The position numbers and the translations under genes were made by a program. A DNA stretch of 64,000 bases from Gemmiger formicilis (GTDB taxonomy: Bacteria > Bacillota > Clostridia > Oscillospirales > Ruminococcaceae), in the NCBI RefSeq assembly GCF_018784445.1, contig NZ_WQOH01000015.1, positions 1 to 64,000 of the forward strand. Reading direction: 5' to 3'. Of this stretch, positions 59,521 through 64,000 are shown piece by piece. Each line of letters starts with the position of its first letter. Within the stretch, counting starts at the first letter, position 1. The notes under the pieces were generated by a model that did no database searches, was not told where the DNA came from, and saw only the letters and a program-made list of their open reading frames with translations.

Positions 59521-60831
59521 ATGGGAAAGATCAGGCACTGTCTGCGCAGCGCGGCGGGGTATCTGGCGGTGTGCGCCAGGTGGCTGGCGCTGGCGGCGCT
59601 GGTGGGGTGTGTTGCCGGGCCGCTGGGGGCGGCGTTCGGGCTGGCGCTGAACTGGGCCAACGCCACCCGCGCGGCCCAGCCGTGGCTGCTGTACCTGCTG
59701 CCCATCGCGGGCCTGGTCATCGTGTTTTTGTACAGCCACTTCGACCCCGACGGCGGCGGTTCCACCAATCAGGTGTTCGTCTCGGTGCGAGAGCAAAAGC
59801 CCATGACGCTGCGCACCGCGCCGCTGATCTTTGCTTCCACTGTCATGACCCACCTGTTTGGCGGTTCCAGCGGGCGCGAGGGCGCGGCCCTGCTGCTGGG
59901 CGGGTCAGTGTCCGGGCAGATCGGCAAGGCGTTTCACTTGGAAAACCGAGACTGCCGTTTAATGACGATGTGCGGCATGGCGGGCGCGTTCTCGGCCATC
60001 TTCGGTACGCCGCTGGCGGCCACCATCTTCACGCTGGAAGTCGTGGATGTCGGCTCGATGCAATACGCGGCCCTTCTCCCCTGCCTGGTTTCGGCACTGC
60101 TGGGCGTTTTTATCAGCGGGCAGATGGGCCATGCGCCGGAATCCTTCGTTTTGAAAGCCGAGGTCGCCGCCACGCCGCTGAACCTGGTGCGGGTCATTGT
60201 GCTGGGGGCGTTGCTGGCGGCGCTGAGCATATTTTTCTGTGAGCTGCTCCACACCGCGCCCAAGCTCTACAAAAAATTTCTGCCCAACGCCTATCTGCGC
60301 GTTGCGGCGGGCGGCGTGCTGATTCTGGCGCTGACAAAGCTGCTCGGCACGACCGACTACAACGGCGCCGGTGCCGCCGTCATCGAGGCCGCCATCGACG
60401 GCGAGGCCGTACCCTACGCCTTCCTTTTAAAAATGCTGTTCACCGCGCTGACCCTGGGTGCAGGGTTCAAGGGCGGCGAGATCGTGCCCATCTTCTTCAC
60501 CGGGGCGACGTTCGGCTGTGTAGCTGCGCCGCTGCTGGGTCTGCCGCCGCAGCTGGGCGCGGCGCTGGGTATGGTGGCGCTGTTCTGCGGTTGCACCAAC
60601 AGCCCGCTGGCGTCCATCTGCCTGGCGATTGAAGTATTCGGCGGGCAGTGCATTGCGCTGTTTGCGCTGGCCTGCGCGGTGTCGTACATGCTGTCCAGCT
60701 ATTTCAGCCTCTACCGTGAGCAGCACTTTCTGCACTCCAAGCTGCGCATTGTGGGCGTGCAGCGGGTCCATGGCCGCTGGTCCGAGACGGATGCCAAGCA
60801 TTTTACCACAAACGATGACGGCGAAAATTAG
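59521..60831 (+). CDS. ClC-family voltage-gated chloride/fluoride channel or exchanger (436 aa)
   Basis: The family motif GGSSGREGAALLLGG contains the Glu of the ClC gate (GREG). Further motifs are GFKGGEIVPIFFTGATFG and NSPLASICLAIEVFG; around ten or more hydrophobic segments are seen. It may move chloride in exchange for protons; a fluoride role is also possible. It has no regulatory CBS domain. Confidence 0.92.
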   Translation: MGKIRHCLRSAAGYLAVCARWLALAALVGCVAGPLGAAFGLALNWANATRAAQPWLLYLLPIAGLVIVFLYSHFDPDGGGSTNQVFVSVREQKPMTLRTAPLIFASTVMTHLFGGSSGREGAALLLGGSVSGQIGKAFHLENRDCRLMTMCGMAGAFSAIFGTPLAATIFTLEVVDVGSMQYAALLPCLVSALLGVFISGQMGHAPESFVLKAEVAATPLNLVRVIVLGALLAALSIFFCELLHTAPKLYKKFLPNAYLRVAAGGVLILALTKLLGTTDYNGAGAAVIEAAIDGEAVPYAFLLKMLFTALTLGAGFKGGEIVPIFFTGATFGCVAAPLLGLPPQLGAALGMVALFCGCTNSPLASICLAIEVFGGQCIALFALACAVSYMLSSYFSLYREQHFLHSKLRIVGVQRVHGRWSETDAKHFTTNDDGEN

Positions 60832-60860
60832 TTGCGGGAACGCTGTTTCCATGGTATAAT
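60832..60860 (+). promoter_or_regulatory. Promoter of alr-lepA
   Basis: TTGCGG (60832-60837) and TATAAT (60855-60860), 17 bp apart, starting right after the ClC stop. Confidence 0.8.
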
Positions 60861-60886
60861 TAAGTGTTATGGAGGAATGGGCGTTT

Positions 60887-62068
60887 ATGAGTAGACTTGC
60901 ACTGGAAAAGCACTGCTGGGCGGAGATCGATCTGACAGCATTGCGCAGCAATTTTGAATATATCCACCGCGCGGTAGGCGGCGATATCTGTGCCGTTGTC
61001 AAGGCCGACGCTTACGGCCACGGCGACACGACCATCGCCCACGCCTTGCAGCAGGCCGGTGCGGCGGCGTTTGCCGTCAGCAGCTTGGGCGAGGGACGGC
61101 ACCTGCGCCGCAGCGGCATCACAAAACCGATTTTGATTCTGGGCTTTGCTGACCCGTCCTATGCGGCAGTGTTGGCAGAAAATGACATAGCCACGGCCTG
61201 TTTTTCCACCGAGTACGCGCAGGCACTCTCCGCTGCCGCCGTCAAGGCGGGCGTACAGGCCAAGGTACACCTGAAAATCGACACCGGCATGGGCCGCATT
61301 GGCTTTGCGGTGCGTTCCGGGTTTGATGAAACTATCCACGAGCTGGAAGCCCTGTACACCCTGCCGGGGCTGGATATCTGCGGCGTGTTCCAGCATTTTG
61401 CCGTGGCGGACAGCAACACCCCTGCGGACACCGCCTACACCGACGAGCAGTATGCGCTGTTTGCCAGGGTGGTAGCGCGTTTGCAGGCCGATGGCTTTGC
61501 CACCGGCACCGTACACTGTGCCAACTCGGCCGCGCAGCTGCGCCACCCCGAGTGGCGGCACGATATGACCCGCGCGGGCATCATTTTGTACGGGCTTGAC
61601 CCCAGCGACGACGTCCGCTTTCCTGCCCTGCAGCCGGTCATGTCGCTGAAATGCGTTGTGACCTTTGTCAAGAACTTGCAGCCCGGCCAGAGCGTGAGCT
61701 ATGGGCGCACTTTCACAGCCGAGCGCCCGATGCGCGTTGCCACGGTCTGCGTGGGCTACGCCGACGGCTACCCCCGCCGTTTGTCCGGCGGGCTTGGCGT
61801 CATGAACATACACGGCCACGCTGCCCCCGTGGTGGGCCGCGTCTGCATGGATCAGACTATGCTCGATGTAACGGACATTCCTAATGTCAAGATGGGCGAC
61901 GAGGTCACAGTCTTTGGCCCGGGCGGCGGCGACACCGCCGACACCATTGCGGCCAAGACCCAGACCATCAACTACGAAATTGTCTGCGGGCTGGCACGCC
62001 GCGTGCCCCGCGTATACAAAGAGAACGGCAAGATCTGCGAGATCTGGAACGATTTGGAGGAAACCTGA
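60887..62068 (+). CDS. alr: Alanine racemase (393 aa)
   Basis: This makes D-alanine for peptidoglycan with PLP. The PLP Lys is in [12 protein letters not shown]; the catalytic Tyr is in [16 protein letters not shown] beta-domain end with [12 protein letters not shown] follows. The ATG at 60887 follows GGAGG at about 10 nt; an ATG at 60869 lies within the ribosome site. The stop shares its A with the lepA ATG. Confidence 0.96.
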   Translation: MSRLALEKHCWAEIDLTALRSNFEYIHRAVGGDICAVVKADAYGHGDTTIAHALQQAGAAAFAVSSLGEGRHLRRSGITKPILILGFADPSYAAVLAENDIATACFSTEYAQALSAAAVKAGVQAKVHLKIDTGMGRIGFAVRSGFDETIHELEALYTLPGLDICGVFQHFAVADSNTPADTAYTDEQYALFARVVARLQADGFATGTVHCANSAAQLRHPEWRHDMTRAGIILYGLDPSDDVRFPALQPVMSLKCVVTFVKNLQPGQSVSYGRTFTAERPMRVATVCVGYADGYPRRLSGGLGVMNIHGHAAPVVGRVCMDQTMLDVTDIPNVKMGDEVTVFGPGGGDTADTIAAKTQTINYEIVCGLARRVPRVYKENGKICEIWNDLEET

Positions 62069-63876
62069 TGGCCCGCAAAAACATCCGCAACTTCTGCATT
62101 ATCGCACACATCGACCACGGCAAATCCACCCTGTCCGACCGTATGCTGGAGCTGACCGACAGCGTTGACAAGCGCACGATGACCGACCAGGTGCTGGACG
62201 ACATGGACATTGAAAAAGAGCGCGGCATCACCATCAAGGCTCGCGCCGTGACGATGCGCTATAAGGCCGACGACGGCGAGACCTACGAGTTCAACCTCAT
62301 CGACACCCCGGGCCATGTTGACTTCCAGTACGAGGTCAGCCGCAGCCTGGCCGCCTGCGAGGGCGCAGTGCTGGTCGTGGACGCCAGCCAGGGCGTGGAG
62401 GCCCAGACGCTGGCAAACTGCTATCTGGCGCTGGACCACAACCTGGAAGTCGTACCGATTTTGAATAAGATCGACCTGCCCAGCGCCGACCCGGACGCCG
62501 TAGCGAAGGAGGTCGAGGACGTCATCGGCCTGCCCTGCATGGAGGCCCCGCGCGTGTCCGCCAAGCTGGGCATCGGCGTTAAGGACGTTTTGGAGTGCGT
62601 CGTGCGGGACGTTCCCGCCCCCACCGGCGACCCGACGCTTCCGCTGAAAGCGCTGATCTTCGACTCCATCTACGACAGCTATAAGGGCGTCATCGTCTAT
62701 GTGCGCATCTTTGAGGGCACCGTCAAGCCCGGCGACACCATCCGCCTGATGAGCACCGGCGCGGAGTTCCAGCTGGTGGAGGTCGGCCACATGGGCGCGA
62801 CCCAGATGACCCCCTGCGACAAATTGGAGGCCGGCGAGGTCGGCTACCTGACTGCCAGCATCAAGACTGTGCGCGACACCCGCGTCGGCGATACCGTGAC
62901 GCTGGCCGCCAACCCGACGGCCGAACCGATGCCCGGTTTCCGCACCGTGACGCCGATGGTTTTCTGCGGCATCTACCCCGCCGACGGCGCGGACTACCCC
63001 GATCTGAAAGACGCGCTGGAAAAATTGCAGCTGAACGACGCGAGCCTGACCTTTGAGCCGGAGACGAGTGCCGCGCTGGGCTTCGGCTTCCGCTGTGGGT
63101 TCCTCGGCCTGCTCCACATGGAAATTATCACGGAGCGGTTAGAGCGCGAGTTTGATCTGGACCTCATCACCACGACGCCGGGCGTTCAGTACCGTCTGAC
63201 GCTGACCGACGGCACGGTGGAGATCATCGACAACCCCTCCGCCTACCCTGATCCGACCCGTATCGTCAAGCAGGAGGAGCCGTTTGTCAATGCCCACATT
63301 TACACGCCGAACGATTATGTCGGCCCGCTGATGGACCTGTGCCAGACGAAGCGCGGCGTGCTGGTAGACATGAAGTACATGGACGAAACGCGCGTTGACC
63401 TGCACTATCAACTTCCGCTGGGTGAGATCGTCTATGACTTCTTCGATGCCATCAAATCCCGCAGCCGCGGCTACGCCAGCTATGACTATGAGTGGGAAGG
63501 CTGGCACGAGAGCAAGCTGGTTCGTCTGGACTTTTTGCTCAATGGCGAGGTCGTGGATGCCCTGTCGATGATCGTGTTTGCGGACAACGCCTACGCCAAG
63601 GGCCGCCGCATCTGCGAAAAATTGAAGGAGAACATTCCCCGCGCACTGTTTGAAATTCCTGTGCAGGCGGCCGTGGGCGGCAAGGTCATTGCCCGCGAGA
63701 CAGTCAAGGCCATGCGCAAGGACGTGTTGGCCAAGTGCTACGGCGGCGACATCACCCGCAAAAAGAAGCTGCTGGAAAAGCAGAAGGAAGGCAAAAAGAA
63801 AATGCGCCAGCTGGGCAGCGTAACCCTGCCGAGCGAAGCGTTTACAGCGGTGCTGAAACTGGATTCGGATTCGTAA
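62068..63876 (+). CDS. lepA: Elongation factor 4 / LepA GTPase (602 aa)
   Basis: A translational GTPase that acts on stalled ribosomes. G1 is [15 protein letters not shown]3 is [12 protein letters not shown], and G4 is [10 protein letters not shown]. The specific C-terminal domain has [20 protein letters not shown]. The start is fused to the alr stop (TGATG), and a separate ribosome site is GGAGG at 62056. Length fits LepA. Confidence 0.97.
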   Translation: MARKNIRNFCIIAHIDHGKSTLSDRMLELTDSVDKRTMTDQVLDDMDIEKERGITIKARAVTMRYKADDGETYEFNLIDTPGHVDFQYEVSRSLAACEGAVLVVDASQGVEAQTLANCYLALDHNLEVVPILNKIDLPSADPDAVAKEVEDVIGLPCMEAPRVSAKLGIGVKDVLECVVRDVPAPTGDPTLPLKALIFDSIYDSYKGVIVYVRIFEGTVKPGDTIRLMSTGAEFQLVEVGHMGATQMTPCDKLEAGEVGYLTASIKTVRDTRVGDTVTLAANPTAEPMPGFRTVTPMVFCGIYPADGADYPDLKDALEKLQLNDASLTFEPETSAALGFGFRCGFLGLLHMEIITERLEREFDLDLITTTPGVQYRLTLTDGTVEIIDNPSAYPDPTRIVKQEEPFVNAHIYTPNDYVGPLMDLCQTKRGVLVDMKYMDETRVDLHYQLPLGEIVYDFFDAIKSRSRGYASYDYEWEGWHESKLVRLDFLLNGEVVDALSMIVFADNAYAKGRRICEKLKENIPRALFEIPVQAAVGGKVIARETVKAMRKDVLAKCYGGDITRKKKLLEKQKEGKKKMRQLGSVTLPSEAFTAVLKLDSDS

Positions 63877-63885
63877 CGGGGGTTT

Positions 63886-63909
63886 GTTCCTTCTTTGCAA
63901 AGAAGGAAC
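63886..63909. repeat. 24-bp perfect palindrome after lepA
   Basis: The two 12-bp halves, GTTCCTTCTTTG and its reverse complement, are contiguous. It lies 10 bp after the lepA stop and may serve as a processing or termination stem. No T-run follows. Confidence 0.6.
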
Positions 63910-63938
63910 CGAAGAAATTCCAAACAAAATCACAATAT

Positions 63939-63975
63939 TTGTAGGGGCCGGGCATGCCCGGCCCGCGGCTTTCCG
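63939..63975. repeat. Short palindromic intergenic repeat, copy 3
   Basis: TGTAGGGGCCGGGCATGCCC, then GGCCCGCGGCTTTCCGG. It is close to copy 1 (50373-50410), with related copy 2 at 54862. No gene is seen after it to the end of the window. Confidence 0.7.
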
Positions 63976-64000
63976 GTAAAATTGCTTTTGCCGTAAGGTT

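Overview
The window suggests a Gram-positive gut anaerobe of the Oscillospiraceae/Clostridia, perhaps a Faecalibacterium-Gemmiger-Subdoligranulum relative. The genus is inferred from GC-rich housekeeping genes on the right, short palindromic 'TGTAGGGGCCGGGCA' repeats between them, and conjugative modules typical of gut Clostridia. About 46.5 kb of mobile DNA lies left of about 17.5 kb of chromosome.

Mobile part. Two copies of the 3' half of a tRNA-Arg(CCT) gene, at 281-327 and 46511-46557, bracket a Tn1549-like integrative conjugative element (ICE). A tyrosine integrase and excisionase sit at its left end. TTGCTAA integrase arm-site candidates lie inside both ends. Another such site at 132-138, just outside the left border, suggests that bases 1-280 are the tail of a second element stacked in the same tRNA gene. 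The ICE carries, in order: int-xis, a non-coding block, a HTH/sigma pair, a cargo cassette (FtsX-type ABC exporter with a two-component system and regulators), oriT-like DNA, MobC and a MobP relaxase, an AT-rich two-gene island of unknown function, then a leftward transfer operon. That operon includes ArdA-DUF3846, topoisomerase III, CD1107/CD1108-type proteins, an orphan cytosine methylase, VirB4, PrgI, a VirB6-like protein, Maff2, the coupling protein TraG/VirD4, PcfB and a DUF6017-like replication protein.

Nested element. The coupling-protein gene is split by a 15.7-kb integrative mobilizable element (IME, 27299-42982). It encodes a large serine recombinase, TnpV, TnpW, a MobQ relaxase with an RSF1010-type oriT, DnaC-like and replisome-organizer proteins, a RelB/YafQ toxin-antitoxin pair, three small sigma-like proteins and its own cargo cassette (LanFEG-like ABC exporter, lipoprotein and two-component system). 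Removing the insert and one copy of a GG dinucleotide restores the coupling-protein frame exactly. While the IME is inserted, Walker A and Walker B of the coupling protein lie on separate fragments, so ICE transfer is probably disabled unless the IME excises.

The two cargo cassettes, one in the ICE and one in the IME, share the same borders: a divergent XRE gene plus a small HTH gene upstream, and a nearly identical hairpin-rich repeat of about 265 bp downstream. The exporter genes between these borders differ. This looks like exchangeable cargo between fixed borders on two unrelated backbones.

Chromosome, left to right: tRNA-Tyr; 6-phosphofructokinase; the fructose operon fruR-fruK-fruA with a 10-bp-periodic operator; a short UvrA-like ABC ATPase; azlCD; a TraX-family membrane protein; a hybrid sensor kinase; tRNA-Pro; a ClC channel; alanine racemase; and LepA. 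Several strong promoters and terminators are visible.
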